Origin: an uncultured Shewanella sp.
Lineage (GTDB): Bacteria > Pseudomonadota > Gammaproteobacteria > Enterobacterales > Shewanellaceae
Reading direction: 5' to 3'
NCBI RefSeq assembly: GCF_947501225.1
Contig: NZ_CANMUW010000002.1
Location: 310,001 to 374,000, forward strand
DNA: 64,000 nt
The notes beneath the pieces are model-generated. The model searched no databases. It was given only the letters and a program-made list of their open reading frames with translations, and was not told the origin of the DNA. Each line of letters starts with the position of its first letter. Positions within the stretch are counted from its first letter, which is position 1. The translations under genes and the position numbers were made by a program. This document shows, piece by piece, positions 7,966 through 16,540 of the stretch.

Positions 7966-9309
7966 CTAATCCCTCCGATCATGGTGTAGCTTAAGCACCG
8001 ACAATGAATCATGCTTTGCCGATGTCACCAGCAGGTAGCTGTCATCTTTCGAAAGATAGAGCGAGGATACTCCCTCCAAACCATTCCTCCCTGCGGCTGT
8101 CATATCGGTTGGAGCGCCGTCGGCTTCACTATTTATGAGTTTCGATTCCAGAAGTAAGCGGCCATCATCTTCTTTTTTAAAAACCAGTACACCGCTGTCG
8201 GCCTCAGCGGCAACAAAGAGCTTATTTCCATCTGCGCTTACGGCTAAACTGCCAACCCCTTTCAAGCCTCCGTCGACATCCTCATCAATGATAGTCTGGA
8301 ACAGGGTGTATTCTCTATCCCCGGCCTCCGTCTCTATTCGATTAAATATAACGACGGCATTACTCCCCGCACAGGCGACATAGATGTGATCTCCGTCCGG
8401 CGAAAATCTGACGACTTGAGGATTAATCAGGTGATGGATCCCGCTCTCCCCTCCTATTAAGGTCTGACTTAACCTCAGCTCACCATCCGGTGTGCGGTTA
8501 TACAGTGTCAACATATGCTCATCGAAACCTGTAACAGCAAGCAATGAGTTATCCGCCGACAAAGCCAGACCAACGGCGCCGCCTAACCCAACCTCATCTC
8601 CCTTGACCAGACTCGGTACCGGCCTGTCAGCCGAACTGTCGCTATTTGAAGCATCGAGCCCTGAAACATCAGGGTTAGCTACGTCAAGCTCTGGCACATC
8701 AAATACGGAGAGCCCATTACTCTTATAACCTGTAACATATATCTGCTGGCCATCATCAGATACGACGAGATCCCAGGCCCCCAATAACCCAATAGTATCT
8801 AAGGCCCCAACAGGCTCGGCACTGTTAAAAATTCGCTCAACACTCAAGCCGTCACTCACACTGCGCCTGAAGTTATATCGATTAGCTTCATCCCGGTCTA
8901 AGACCACCAGCGCACTATCATAGAAGCTGGCAACAAATAAGCTGTTCCCGTCGGGGAGAAAGGCGACCTGTGATGCTCCCTCCAGACCGGTAATGCCTGG
9001 GGTATTATTTTTAAATACCCGGTTAAAACTCAGGTTAAAATCATCGGAAATATCAAAAATTGCCAATGAATTATCGTCACCGCTGACAACGGCGACATGC
9101 GTGCCATCGGGAGAGACTCTTACAGACCTGGGATTATCCAGCCCATCGACGCCCGCTTCGTTATCTTTTAATACCTGAACCAGTGTCATAACCTTAGACG
9201 CTGTAAATTTATTCTCTGAATTGACTTCGTGAATACTATGGGAACATCCCGATAGTACGAGGCACATCAGCAGGGGCAAGATACTCGATATAAACTTTAT
9301 TGATGGCAT
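7966..9309 (-). CDS. Beta-propeller lipoprotein (YVTN/lactonase-like repeats)
   Basis: A 447-aa protein. The N-terminus is a lipoprotein signal with lipobox LSGC (Cys about residue 22). The rest is repeated blades with the motif pattern VSPDGTHVAV, FLPDGNSLFVAS, LSADNSLLAVTG, FSPDGDHIYVAC and VSADGNKLFVAA, typical of YVTN or lactonase_10 type seven-bladed propellers. It should sit in a membrane leaflet facing the periplasm or surface. The function is not predictable from sequence; enzymatic lactonase residues could not be verified. It ends convergently with the sigma54 activator gene and is probably monocistronic. Confidence 0.8.
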   Translation of the reverse strand: MPSIKFISSILPLLMCLVLSGCSHSIHEVNSENKFTASKVMTLVQVLKDNEAGVDGLDNPRSVRVSPDGTHVAVVSGDDNSLAIFDISDDFNLSFNRVFKNNTPGITGLEGASQVAFLPDGNSLFVASFYDSALVVLDRDEANRYNFRRSVSDGLSVERIFNSAEPVGALDTIGLLGAWDLVVSDDGQQIYVTGYKSNGLSVFDVPELDVANPDVSGLDASNSDSSADRPVPSLVKGDEVGLGGAVGLALSADNSLLAVTGFDEHMLTLYNRTPDGELRLSQTLIGGESGIHHLINPQVVRFSPDGDHIYVACAGSNAVVIFNRIETEAGDREYTLFQTIIDEDVDGGLKGVGSLAVSADGNKLFVAAEADSGVLVFKKEDDGRLLLESKLINSEADGAPTDMTAAGRNGLEGVSSLYLSKDDSYLLVTSAKHDSLSVLKLHHDRRD

Positions 9310-9389
9310 GGTCCCATCTCCTTTCCTCTACTTTCTCAATTGTGCCGATCAAATAATAGCCAGCTCAATACTCAAATTCAGACAGGCAT

Positions 9390-10070
9390 CTACCGGATCC
9401 CCTCAACATCTCTGGCCCCCGAGAATTGCGCAGAATCGACTAACAAAACCTTTCCCAGCCAAGCGAACCACAAGATCTGACCTAAACCAAAAACCTCTGT
9501 CAGTATCTCGGCGGGATAGAGAGTAAGGATACCGACCAAGCCGATAAACATCCCAAGGTAATTAAGTATCTTAGGGAGTTCATTCGCTCTTAAGGCCGCA
9601 ACACTCAACAGAAGTACCCAGAGCCCGCCAACAATTTCATTCCCGCCGCCCAGGGCCTCGACTATGGTGTTAATAATCAACAGGAGCGTCATAGCCTGTT
9701 CGGGATCCTTCGCAGAGATCTCAATCGCCGCTTCTAAACCGATATTTGCGATCATTCCGCTGGCTATGACTAAACCAACCCAAACTATGCCAAAAAGCGA
9801 AGCTAACTGTGCAAGAGTCGGAGCTCTATCTTTAACGCGCTGATAAAGCGCCAAGACCAGCACTGCCAGAAATATCCCGAAAAGAACATACATAGCCAAA
9901 TTGAGCAGGGATAGGGTTAATTGGTTGTCGGAGAGAAAAGTAAACTCCTGTACTGCATTAACATTTGCAGGGTATTCCCATATAGCGCCAAAAAACACAA
10001 AAGCCGATATATAGATGACAGCCTCAAAAAGTGCTGCAACTCCCCCCATCTTCTGTAAATTATTCATCAC
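9390..10070 (-). CDS. DUF4386-like integral membrane protein
   Basis: A 226-aa hydrophobic protein with about six predicted membrane helices, including segments near residues 12-32, 53-75, 90-115, 150-165 and 175-200. Its length and layout (short N-terminus with MGGVAAL, then a large non-cytoplasmic loop with YPANVNAVQEF) resemble DUF4386 family proteins, whose role is unknown. It lies 80 bases upstream of the propeller lipoprotein on the same strand, but nothing shows that the two work together. Confidence 0.6.
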   Translation of the reverse strand: MMNNLQKMGGVAALFEAVIYISAFVFFGAIWEYPANVNAVQEFTFLSDNQLTLSLLNLAMYVLFGIFLAVLVLALYQRVKDRAPTLAQLASLFGIVWVGLVIASGMIANIGLEAAIEISAKDPEQAMTLLLIINTIVEALGGGNEIVGGLWVLLLSVAALRANELPKILNYLGMFIGLVGILTLYPAEILTEVFGLGQILWFAWLGKVLLVDSAQFSGARDVEGIR

Positions 10071-10316
10071 TCAATTCCCTATGATTTGAAAACCTATCAA
10101 AGCTAACACGGAAATACGTAGTAAACCTTTATGTATATGTAACAAAACCTAACGTCTCGAGCCCAGGTGACGCTGGTCCGCTATTGACGAATAATGCACC
10201 TGCTTCGGACTTGAGCCTTAACAGAGTAACAACCAGTCAACCTTTCTAATAAACCTCTATTCTTCCTATACTCAATATTGATTGGGTTATACCAAAACCC
10301 TGCGGGGGAGCGCGCT

Positions 10317-11051
10317 ATGGGTAAACTAGTATTTATGTTTATTACCCTTTTCATATTCGGGCAGCAGAGCCTTACGGCATCAGCCGCTGAGGATGCCGAC
10401 AGATATCTGCGTGCCAGAGAGAATATGGTGCAAGAGCAGATCAGCATGCGTGGCATTAAAGACAAGAGAGTGCTGACGGCAATGAGAGAGGTCCCCAGAC
10501 ACCTCTTCGTACCGGGCCTGCTGACTTTCAGAGCATATACAGACTCTCCCCTGCCGATCGGTGAAGGACAGACCATTTCACAGCCCTACATTGTCGCCCT
10601 GATGACAGAGTTACTGGAACTCACCGGCAGTGAAATCGTGCTCGAGATTGGTACCGGCTCCGGATATCAGGCGGCGGTGCTTTCCAGGGTCGCCAAAGAG
10701 GTCTTCAGCATAGAGATCAAGGAGAAGCTCTGCAGTAGTTCCGGCAGACTTCTGGACTCGCTGGGTTATACCAATATTGAGACCCGCTGCGGTGACGGCT
10801 ACTTCGGCTGGGAGAAACAGGCTCCCTTCGATGCAATTATGATCACCGCCGCCGTAGATCATGTCCCTCCTCCCCTCTTAGCGCAACTCAAAGACGGTGG
10901 ACGACTGGTGCTTCCCCTGGGCAACCCTTTCAGTTATCAAAACCTGGTGCTTGTCACCAGGAAGGGAGACGATTATAGGGTTTGGCAGATCTCCGGCGTA
11001 CTCTTCGTTCCCATGACCGGACATGCAATGAAGGACAGCGGGGAGAGATAA
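10317..11051 (+). CDS. Exported protein-L-isoaspartate O-methyltransferase-like protein
   Basis: A 244-aa member of the Pcm family. The SAM-binding motif I (VLEIGTGSGYQAAVLS), the N-terminal substrate segment (VPRHLFVP, then YTDSPLPIGEGQTISQPYIVALM) and the C-terminal DGGRLVLPLG are all present, so the catalytic core looks intact. The ATG at 10317 has a GGGGGAG ribosome site. The N-terminus is a hydrophobic signal (MGKLVFMFITLFIFGQQ, then ASA before AEDADRY), which is odd because SAM is cytoplasmic. Ordinary Pcm is cytosolic and lies beside surE/nlpD, which are absent here. The stop overlaps the start of the next gene (TAATG), so the two are probably translated together. It may be a membrane-tethered paralogue. 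Confidence 0.85.
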   Translation: MGKLVFMFITLFIFGQQSLTASAAEDADRYLRARENMVQEQISMRGIKDKRVLTAMREVPRHLFVPGLLTFRAYTDSPLPIGEGQTISQPYIVALMTELLELTGSEIVLEIGTGSGYQAAVLSRVAKEVFSIEIKEKLCSSSGRLLDSLGYTNIETRCGDGYFGWEKQAPFDAIMITAAVDHVPPPLLAQLKDGGRLVLPLGNPFSYQNLVLVTRKGDDYRVWQISGVLFVPMTGHAMKDSGER

Positions 11052-13465
11052 TGGTTCTTGCGGCCGTCTTCCTGGTATCCCTCTCCTCTCTTGCCTTCGA
11101 GGTACTGCTGGCAAGGGCCTTCTCGATCAGCCAGTGGAATCATCTCTCCTTTATGGTGATAAGCATCGCGCTTTTCGGCTTTGCCGCCAGCGGCACACTG
11201 CTGAGCATTCTCGACTCAAAACAGAGAGAGTGGAGAAGACGGCTGGCCGCAGAGGAAGCGACATCGACTTTGGTGCTCCTCTATAGCTGCTCTACACTGC
11301 TGGCCTTCATCATTTTAACCAAACTTCCCCTCGACTACTTCAGGCTTTCACTGGAGCCTACTCAGGCCCTATATCTCTTTATCAGCTATACCCTGCTGGC
11401 TATTCCATTTTTCTTCACAGGTTTTATTGTACTGGCAGCCTATCTGCAGCGGCCGGAAAAGACCGGCATCATCTACTTTGCCAGCATGACAGGATCGGCG
11501 GTGGGAACCGTTATTCCCTCCCTGTTACTGCCTTTTATTACAGAGGGAAAACTCGTCGTCACCCTTGCATTAGTCCCCTTGTGTTATCTATCTGCAGCCG
11601 CTTGTATAAAGCGCAGAAAAGGCAGTCGCACCGACTTTAGCCCCGCAAGAGGGCTTATCCCGTTGCTAAGTGTCAGCACTATAGTGCTAACTTCCGCTCT
11701 GCTTCTTACCCCATGGGGCACAGAACAGGTGACCGTCGCCCCTTCACCCTATAAATCGATAAGCCAGCTGCTGCAGTTTCCCCACTCTACTGTCACCGGG
11801 TCGGTAAGCAGCATCACCGGCAGAGTAGATACCGTCACCAGCCCCTATATCCGTTACGCACCGGGATTGAGTCTCAAATACAGCGGTGGACAGCCCGTGC
11901 AGAAATCGATTTTCCGGGACGGAGACGAGCAGCTGGTGCTCTATGGAGAGAGGGGCAACGCTGAGGGGTTCACCTTTGCAGGCTTCACCTTGCCGGCGCT
12001 AGGCTATCAGCTTGTCGCTCAACCCCAAAGTGCACTGCTTATCCTCAAAGGCGGAGGAAGCAGCATACCCACCGCACTGTCAGCTAAGGTACCGGAGCTG
12101 ACAGTGATTCATGAGAGCCAGGCAATAGCCCGGGCCATAGGCCAGCATTACAACCTGTCTGCAACGGCCGAAAATCCCCGCATATTTCTCAGTCAGTCGC
12201 AAAGGAAATACGACATCATCCATCTTGAGAGTTGGGGAACATCTCTGCCCGGATCTGCGGCGCTCAGCCAGGAGTACCTGTTCACCACACAGGCCTTCGA
12301 CGAATACCTTAACCATCTCTCTGATAATGGAGTTATCATTATTTCGCGCAAGCTCCTTCTCCCCCCCTCCGACTCCCTCCGCCTCTTTGCCACTGCGATG
12401 CAAGCCCTGGTAGAGAGAGGCGTGACAAAACCACAGCAGCACCTGATGCTATTAAGAAACTGGGGGATCTTTACTCTGCTGATCAGTAAAAATCCCATTC
12501 AAAATGGGGAGGCTGCGATAGCGCTTGCTGAAAGGCTGAATTTCGACCTTGTCTATATCCGGGATATGCCACCGTCTGCTGCCAATCGCTTCAATATTTT
12601 TGAGCTCCCCCATCACTACCTTGCCGTCAGGCAACTGCTTCGGCATTACGGTGAGGGAAGCGAGCAGGATTATTTCGATGATTACCTGCTGGATACGGCC
12701 CCTCAGAGTGACCACCGGCCGTTTCCCGGTCGCTATATCAAGTGGGATCGATTGGAAGAGCTATATCTCAGCATGGGAAGCAGACCCTATTCAATGCTGC
12801 TTTCAGGCGAGGTCGTCGTGGCGGTAGTCTTTGTCGAGGCGCTGGCTGTCGCAGCCCTGCTTTTGATGCTTCCCAGGCTCCTTTCCGGAAGGAGGAAAGA
12901 GAGAGTCCCTACGGCGCAGAAGCTCTATTTCTTCTCCATCGGGGCGGGGTTCATGTTCGTGGAGATCTATTTTATCAAGGCTTATATCCTGATATTTTCC
13001 AGCCCGGTGATAAGTTTCACCCTGGTCCTGGCCGGTATTCTGCTCGCTTCCGGCATCGGAGGGTGGTGGTCTCAAAAAATGAGCAGAGACGCGGTTATCT
13101 ACTCTCTTGTCGGCCTCTGTCCGTTGCTTCTTGGTATTGTAATCTTAATGGAGCCGCTGCTCACCCTCCTGCTGGGCTTACCTGTGCTGCTCCGCTATCT
13201 ATTTGCGCTGCTTTTACTCATTCCACCAGGCATTTTAATGGGGATACCATTCGCTCTGGGGATGCGCAGCCTGCTTACGACCCCTCTGCAGCGGGCCTAC
13301 GCCTGGGCTATGAACGGCTGTGCCTCCGTCCTCACCTCCATTGCCGCGGCAGGTCTCGCCCTCTATAGCGGCATCCCATCCGTCATGCTCTTCGGGGCGG
13401 CATTTTATCTGCTGGCGGCGGTTTGTTCGAAAGGGGCCGGAGCCTGCGATAGAGTAGAGACGTAA
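11051..13465 (+). CDS. Polytopic membrane protein with spermidine-synthase-like domain
   Basis: An 804-aa protein starting at the ATG overlapping the upstream stop by one base (ribosome site GGGGAGAG). About seven hydrophobic segments occupy the first 230 residues, starting with LAAVFLVSLSSLAFEVLLAR, which is typical of membrane-bound spermidine-synthase-like proteins. A soluble central part (about 260-570) keeps a Rossmann-like pattern (ALLILKGGGSSIPTAL, then KYDIIHLES and LSDNGVIIISRK), and more helices follow (about 600-800). The glycine-rich SAM motif is degenerate (LKGGGSS rather than LGxGxG), so aminopropyl transfer is doubtful. Coupling to an exported isoaspartate methyltransferase suggests a joint, unknown envelope function. 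Confidence 0.72.
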   Translation: MVLAAVFLVSLSSLAFEVLLARAFSISQWNHLSFMVISIALFGFAASGTLLSILDSKQREWRRRLAAEEATSTLVLLYSCSTLLAFIILTKLPLDYFRLSLEPTQALYLFISYTLLAIPFFFTGFIVLAAYLQRPEKTGIIYFASMTGSAVGTVIPSLLLPFITEGKLVVTLALVPLCYLSAAACIKRRKGSRTDFSPARGLIPLLSVSTIVLTSALLLTPWGTEQVTVAPSPYKSISQLLQFPHSTVTGSVSSITGRVDTVTSPYIRYAPGLSLKYSGGQPVQKSIFRDGDEQLVLYGERGNAEGFTFAGFTLPALGYQLVAQPQSALLILKGGGSSIPTALSAKVPELTVIHESQAIARAIGQHYNLSATAENPRIFLSQSQRKYDIIHLESWGTSLPGSAALSQEYLFTTQAFDEYLNHLSDNGVIIISRKLLLPPSDSLRLFATAMQALVERGVTKPQQHLMLLRNWGIFTLLISKNPIQNGEAAIALAERLNFDLVYIRDMPPSAANRFNIFELPHHYLAVRQLLRHYGEGSEQDYFDDYLLDTAPQSDHRPFPGRYIKWDRLEELYLSMGSRPYSMLLSGEVVVAVVFVEALAVAALLLMLPRLLSGRRKERVPTAQKLYFFSIGAGFMFVEIYFIKAYILIFSSPVISFTLVLAGILLASGIGGWWSQKMSRDAVIYSLVGLCPLLLGIVILMEPLLTLLLGLPVLLRYLFALLLLIPPGILMGIPFALGMRSLLTTPLQRAYAWAMNGCASVLTSIAAAGLALYSGIPSVMLFGAAFYLLAAVCSKGAGACDRVET

Positions 13466-13525
13466 CTTAAGAGAGTTAATTTTACCGCCGCGTGTAGATA
13501 TAGCAGCTGAGCCACTTACGGCAAG

Positions 13526-14083
13526 CTAACCCTCACCCTCTTGGTTGTTAAGCAACCAACGCTCTTGTTTGAGTTCATATTTAAGCCACTCCTCACCCGA
13601 TTCGATAAAGCTTGAATCAAGCTGCATGCCCAGCTTTTGAATCAACCGCTGTGACGCCAGGTTATTTTTCATGGCTCGGGCTATCACTGTGTCGACACCA
13701 TAGCGGGTAAAGGCTAATTCCAATGACGCTTTTGCCGACTCTAACGCATATCCCCGGTGCCAGAATCTTCGCATCAGGCGAAAACCGATATCCACCTCAC
13801 CGGTTTCGGGTGACTGTCTAAGCCCGCAAAAGCCAATATATTCACCTGAACTTTTCAGATACAGAGACCAGCGACCGAAGCCATACTTGTCATATTGGTC
13901 ATATTCTTCAATAAACCTAACAACTTCACTGCGACTGCTGAACGGCTTATCGCCGGTAAACTTGAGCACCAGAGGGTCGAGGTTCAGCCCGTAGAAGCCG
14001 GCAACATCATCTAAAGAGAACCGCCTGAACAGTAACCGCTCTGTTTCTGTTTCAATTTTTGTTTCCTCTGTTTCCATTTCCAT
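13526..14083 (-). CDS. GNAT N-acetyltransferase (RimJ/RimL-like, Acetyltransf_3)
   Basis: A 185-aa GNAT-fold protein. After a short charged N-terminus with repeated ETE codons comes TERLLFRRFSLDD, the usual first strand of this subgroup. YIGFCGLR, EVDIGFRLMRRFWHRGYALES and VIARAMKNNLASQRLIQKLGM follow; these are motif A (acetyl-CoA pyrophosphate loop, here RFWHRGYA) and motif B. It probably acetylates an amine, protein N-terminus or small molecule. It is the most distal of a set of small minus-strand genes and starts behind GGAGAGGGG. The cassette-like context suggests acquisition by transfer. Confidence 0.85.
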   Translation of the reverse strand: MEMETEETKIETETERLLFRRFSLDDVAGFYGLNLDPLVLKFTGDKPFSSRSEVVRFIEEYDQYDKYGFGRWSLYLKSSGEYIGFCGLRQSPETGEVDIGFRLMRRFWHRGYALESAKASLELAFTRYGVDTVIARAMKNNLASQRLIQKLGMQLDSSFIESGEEWLKYELKQERWLLNNQEGEG

Positions 14084-14139
14084 CCCCTCTCCTTGTGGTC
14101 CTGTATCAATAAAAGCTACCCAGCCCCTAACGGCATGGA

Positions 14140-14772
14140 TTATGAGAGGCTCAAGCCTTTCCAGTAGTCATATAGCCCCTGAATATCCGACGAACAGATC
14201 AAGCCCATCGCTCTCTTAACCTGTTCATCACTCCACAGCCACCACTTCATCTCAAGCAGCTGAGCCACCTCATCTTCACCGAAACGAGAACGTATATGTC
14301 TGGCGGGATTTGAGCCCACAACCGAGTAGGGTTCGACATCTTTTGTCACAACTGCACGACTGGCAATGATGGCACCATCTCCCACTGTGACACCACTCAT
14401 GATCATGGCTTCGCTGCCAATCCAGACATCGTTTCCTATGACGGTGTCGCCCGAGCGCTCGAAGCCATCTTTTGCATCAGCGAAGTTTTCATTATCCCGG
14501 TAAAAAAACGGAAAAGTGCTGACCCAAGAGTTTTGGTGCCCCTGGTTACCCGCCATCATAAACACGGCCCCGGACCCAATTGAGCAATAGCTGCCGATGA
14601 TTAACTTATCGACATCGTCTCTGTCAGGCATTAAGTAGCGGGCACAGTCATCGAAGCTGTGATTGTGGTAATAGCCGGAATAATAGCTGTGATCACCCAC
14701 TATGATATTCGGGTTTGTCACTTGCTCTTTCAGTGATTTGCCCTCGAAAGGACTGTCAAAATAGTTGTTCAA
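14140..14772 (-). CDS. catB: Type B chloramphenicol acetyltransferase (CatB family, hexapeptide repeat)
   Basis: A 210-aa left-handed beta-helix acetyltransferase very close in pattern to CatB proteins: [12 protein letters not shown] at the start, then [57 protein letters not shown] and [14 protein letters not shown]. The catalytic histidine is the one in AGNQGH. Such enzymes transfer acetyl groups from acetyl-CoA to chloramphenicol or other hydroxyl acceptors. Expected length is 210-212, so it is complete. The start is a TTG at 14772 with an AGGA site seven bases ahead, which matches the family N-terminus MNNYFDSPF. CatB genes are common integron cassettes, and this one lies among other cassette-like genes. 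Confidence 0.93.
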   Translation of the reverse strand: MNNYFDSPFEGKSLKEQVTNPNIIVGDHSYYSGYYHNHSFDDCARYLMPDRDDVDKLIIGSYCSIGSGAVFMMAGNQGHQNSWVSTFPFFYRDNENFADAKDGFERSGDTVIGNDVWIGSEAMIMSGVTVGDGAIIASRAVVTKDVEPYSVVGSNPARHIRSRFGEDEVAQLLEMKWWLWSDEQVKRAMGLICSSDIQGLYDYWKGLSLS

Positions 14773-14789
14773 TTTACATCCTCATGGGT

Positions 14790-15014
14790 TTATTGAGCCG
14801 ACCGCAACTGCCATCTTTTGCTACACCCTGTAGTGTTCAGGGGATCCATAACCAGTTGCTGAAAAAATTTAAGCGCTATATTAATTTCATTTGACCCGTC
14901 TATAGGTTCAGGGTTATTCAGTGCCTCTACGCAATAGGAGTTACCTTCCCGAAAAACATTCAGCCCGGCCAGACCAGCAAGATCTTCATTGTCATGTTTT
15001 TGTCCTAGGAATAT
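14790..15014 (-). pseudogene. Possible 5'-truncated gene remnant
   Basis: One minus-strand frame stays open for about 74 codons with natural-looking amino acid composition (for example LAGLAGLNVFREGNSYC and ALKFFQQLVMDP) and ends in TAA, but it has no start codon and is preceded by stops. It sits in the 250-base gap between catB and the DUF6176 gene. It may be the C-terminal remnant of a deleted cassette gene. The family is not recognised. Confidence 0.3.
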
Positions 15015-15024
15015 CTATTAAAGG

Positions 15025-15327
15025 CTATGCCTGGATATTACCGTTTTCCGCCGTAATTTCGGCCATTAGTTCATAATGAAACTTGTCAATCGGGTGCTTA
15101 AACTTCATTGAAACCTCGAACACACGCTTAATTGAGTTGGCGCGCAAATACCATAAGAGGTATTTGCTACCCTCGATTTCAACTTTAAACCAAGACTCTA
15201 TCTGAACGTCTTCATCTTGCAACGTTGCCGCAGCTTCATCCAGGCGAGAAGAGATCGCGCTTTTCCACTCTTCAACTTTCCCCTCAGTTTCAGGTTTTAG
15301 TTTAATTAACCCAGATGCGTATTCCAT
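15025..15327 (-). CDS. DUF6176-like small protein
   Basis: A 100-aa soluble protein without signal or membrane segment. The pattern (SGLIKLKPETEGKVEEWKSAISSRLDEA, then VQIESWFKVEIEGSKYLLWYLRA, then PIDKFHYELM) resembles DUF6176 family proteins, ferredoxin-fold-like proteins of about 100 residues with no known function. It is encoded on the same strand as the neighbouring cassette-like genes. The family call is by eye, and no partner is evident. Confidence 0.6.
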   Translation of the reverse strand: MEYASGLIKLKPETEGKVEEWKSAISSRLDEAAATLQDEDVQIESWFKVEIEGSKYLLWYLRANSIKRVFEVSMKFKHPIDKFHYELMAEITAENGNIQA

Positions 15328-15497
15328 GCTCTAATCCCTTGAAAAACATGCCTGATTATGGCGCATATTAACCTAGTCAAGAACAAACTCAGTTTAAGCT
15401 ATTCCAGCCATGAAGCAGCGCCATGACGCACTCATTTAATTTCTTTTAACTCAATCACTTGCGCACTTAACTGACTGACCTGTTTTATATGCCTTAC

Positions 15498-15756
15498 TTA
15501 AAAATGAAGCAATCTATCGATAAGTAAAACAATATGTTTGTAATCATTGTTTGATACAATTTCTGCCCTAAGAACAATTAACTCATGAACTAAATCATTA
15601 GACTGCTCAGATTCAATGCGGGGGTCACTCTAGTATTTTTTCGAAGATTAGATTTAGCTGTGGGAATCTTTCATCTTGAGAAATAAGATCGAACATACCT
15701 TCTTTCCAGTGTTCAATCGATGCCCTCTCATCCTTGATGTATAGACCGAATGCCAT
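15498..15756 (-). pseudogene. Small gene broken by a frameshift (unrecognised family)
   Basis: A good start (GGGAG seven bases before the ATG at 15756) opens a 43-codon frame (MAFGLYIKDERASIEHWKEG at its N-terminus) that stops at 15625. The next frame continues directly with natural sequence (DPRIESEQSNDLVHELIVLR) to a TAA at 15498. Restoring two bases (GAGTG to GAGAGTG) near 15630 would join them into an 86-aa acidic protein of immunity-protein-like size. A programmed shift is possible but less likely. An attC-like site lies immediately upstream of the start. Confidence 0.5.
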
Positions 15757-15771
15757 ATATCTCCCGAAATG

Positions 15772-15840
15772 TAACGCCCGGTTATTTGGCGGTTTAAGCT
15801 AGGCTAAAATTAGCAAATAATGGGCAAAAGCCAAGCGTTA
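15772..15840 (-). repeat. attC-like integron recombination site
   Basis: The ends are TAACGC (15772-15777) and GCGTTA (15835-15840). Inside them TTATTTG (15782-15788) pairs with CAAATAA (15814-15820), and GCTA-TTAGC forms the tip. This gives a 69-base imperfect hairpin with the outer core-site pair expected of attC. It lies between the GFA gene and the frameshifted small gene, and GCGTTA-type ends lie just before the start of the next gene on the minus strand, as in cassettes. Confidence 0.55.
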
Positions 15841-15889
15841 TTCTTCCTTTTGAGTTATTTGTGTGGCGTTGGCCGAGTCGGGTCTCTAC

Positions 15890-16282
15890 TTAACTCCAAA
15901 AACATCCGGCTCCCCCAAAGTCCTCATGCGCAATCTCGACATCCGTAGGGTGCAGACCATCAATCATCCGAGCGTTGATACCCATAGCCGGGTATTTTTC
16001 ATTCAAGGGCAACCAATGGGTAACGCAACCACAAATCTTGCAACGGTGAAATTCAAGTGTTTTATCGCCCCAGGCATACGTTGATGTTGCACCTTGCGCA
16101 TAGAAGAGCGAAACATCTTCAACAGCACAGTAAATCCATAGGGCACCAAGTCTTCTACAAATAGAGCAATTGCACTCGGTGACCTTCTCGGGTACACCGG
16201 GAAACTCAACAACAATTGCGCCACAGTGACATGTAGCTTTAGATCTCACTCTAGATTGATCGCATTTCTTCACAGCTGTCAT
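15890..16282 (-). CDS. GFA/CENP-V family zinc protein
   Basis: A 130-aa protein with the cysteine pattern of the GFA (glutathione-dependent formaldehyde-activating enzyme-like) family: CHCGAIVVEF near residue 18, ECNCSICRRLGALWIYC at about 37-52, and HRCKICGCVTHW at about 79-90. These cysteines bind two zinc ions. Substrates are usually unknown, and the name should not be taken as proof of formaldehyde chemistry. The start at 16282 lies ten bases after a TAACGCC-type attC end on the other strand. It is probably a captured cassette gene. Confidence 0.88.
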   Translation of the reverse strand: MTAVKKCDQSRVRSKATCHCGAIVVEFPGVPEKVTECNCSICRRLGALWIYCAVEDVSLFYAQGATSTYAWGDKTLEFHRCKICGCVTHWLPLNEKYPAMGINARMIDGLHPTDVEIAHEDFGGAGCFWS

Positions 16283-16291
16283 CCTGACGTC

Positions 16292-16358
16292 TAACGCCCC
16301 AATAAGAGTACGGATAATGCTTGGCTAAACCATCAAACGAAGTGGCACTGAGCCAAGC
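16292..16358 (-). repeat. Degenerate attC-like hairpin upstream of the GFA gene
   Basis: TAACGCCCC at 16292 (GGGGCGTTA on the minus strand, just before the GFA start), then a perfect eight-base inverted repeat GCTTGGCT (16319-16326) / AGCCAAGC (16351-16358). The outer mate of the GCGTTA core is not clear, so the site is either degenerate or only half present. Confidence 0.4.
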
Positions 16359-16455
16359 CTAGCAGCCCCTCACTTTACTGGCTCTGCCAGCTCTACTTTA
16401 CGCGATAAAATCTGTAGTGGGCAATGTGACTTGGCCACTACACCGGGCTCATATC

Positions 16456-16540
16456 ATCCTTAATCCTTAATCCTTAATCCTTAATCCTTAATCCTTAATC
16501 CTTAATCCTTAATCCTTAATCCTTAATCCTTAATCCTTAA
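16456..16540. repeat. Heptanucleotide tandem repeat, 12 copies (ATCCTTA / TAAGGAT)
   Basis: A perfect array of just over 12 units of seven bases. The stop codon of the 2178-aa protein (16530-16532) and its last two codons lie inside the array. The mRNA 3' region is therefore a run of TAAGGAT, each unit containing an AAGGA Shine-Dalgarno-like core. Confidence 0.95.

Noticed and set aside
14140..14772. Clinical-type chloramphenicol resistance determinant
   Set aside because: CatB-family enzymes are common in environmental bacteria and often have other acceptors. No resistance island or transposon surrounds it.
16456..16540. CRISPR-like array
   Set aside because: Units are seven bases with no spacers; it is a simple tandem repeat.
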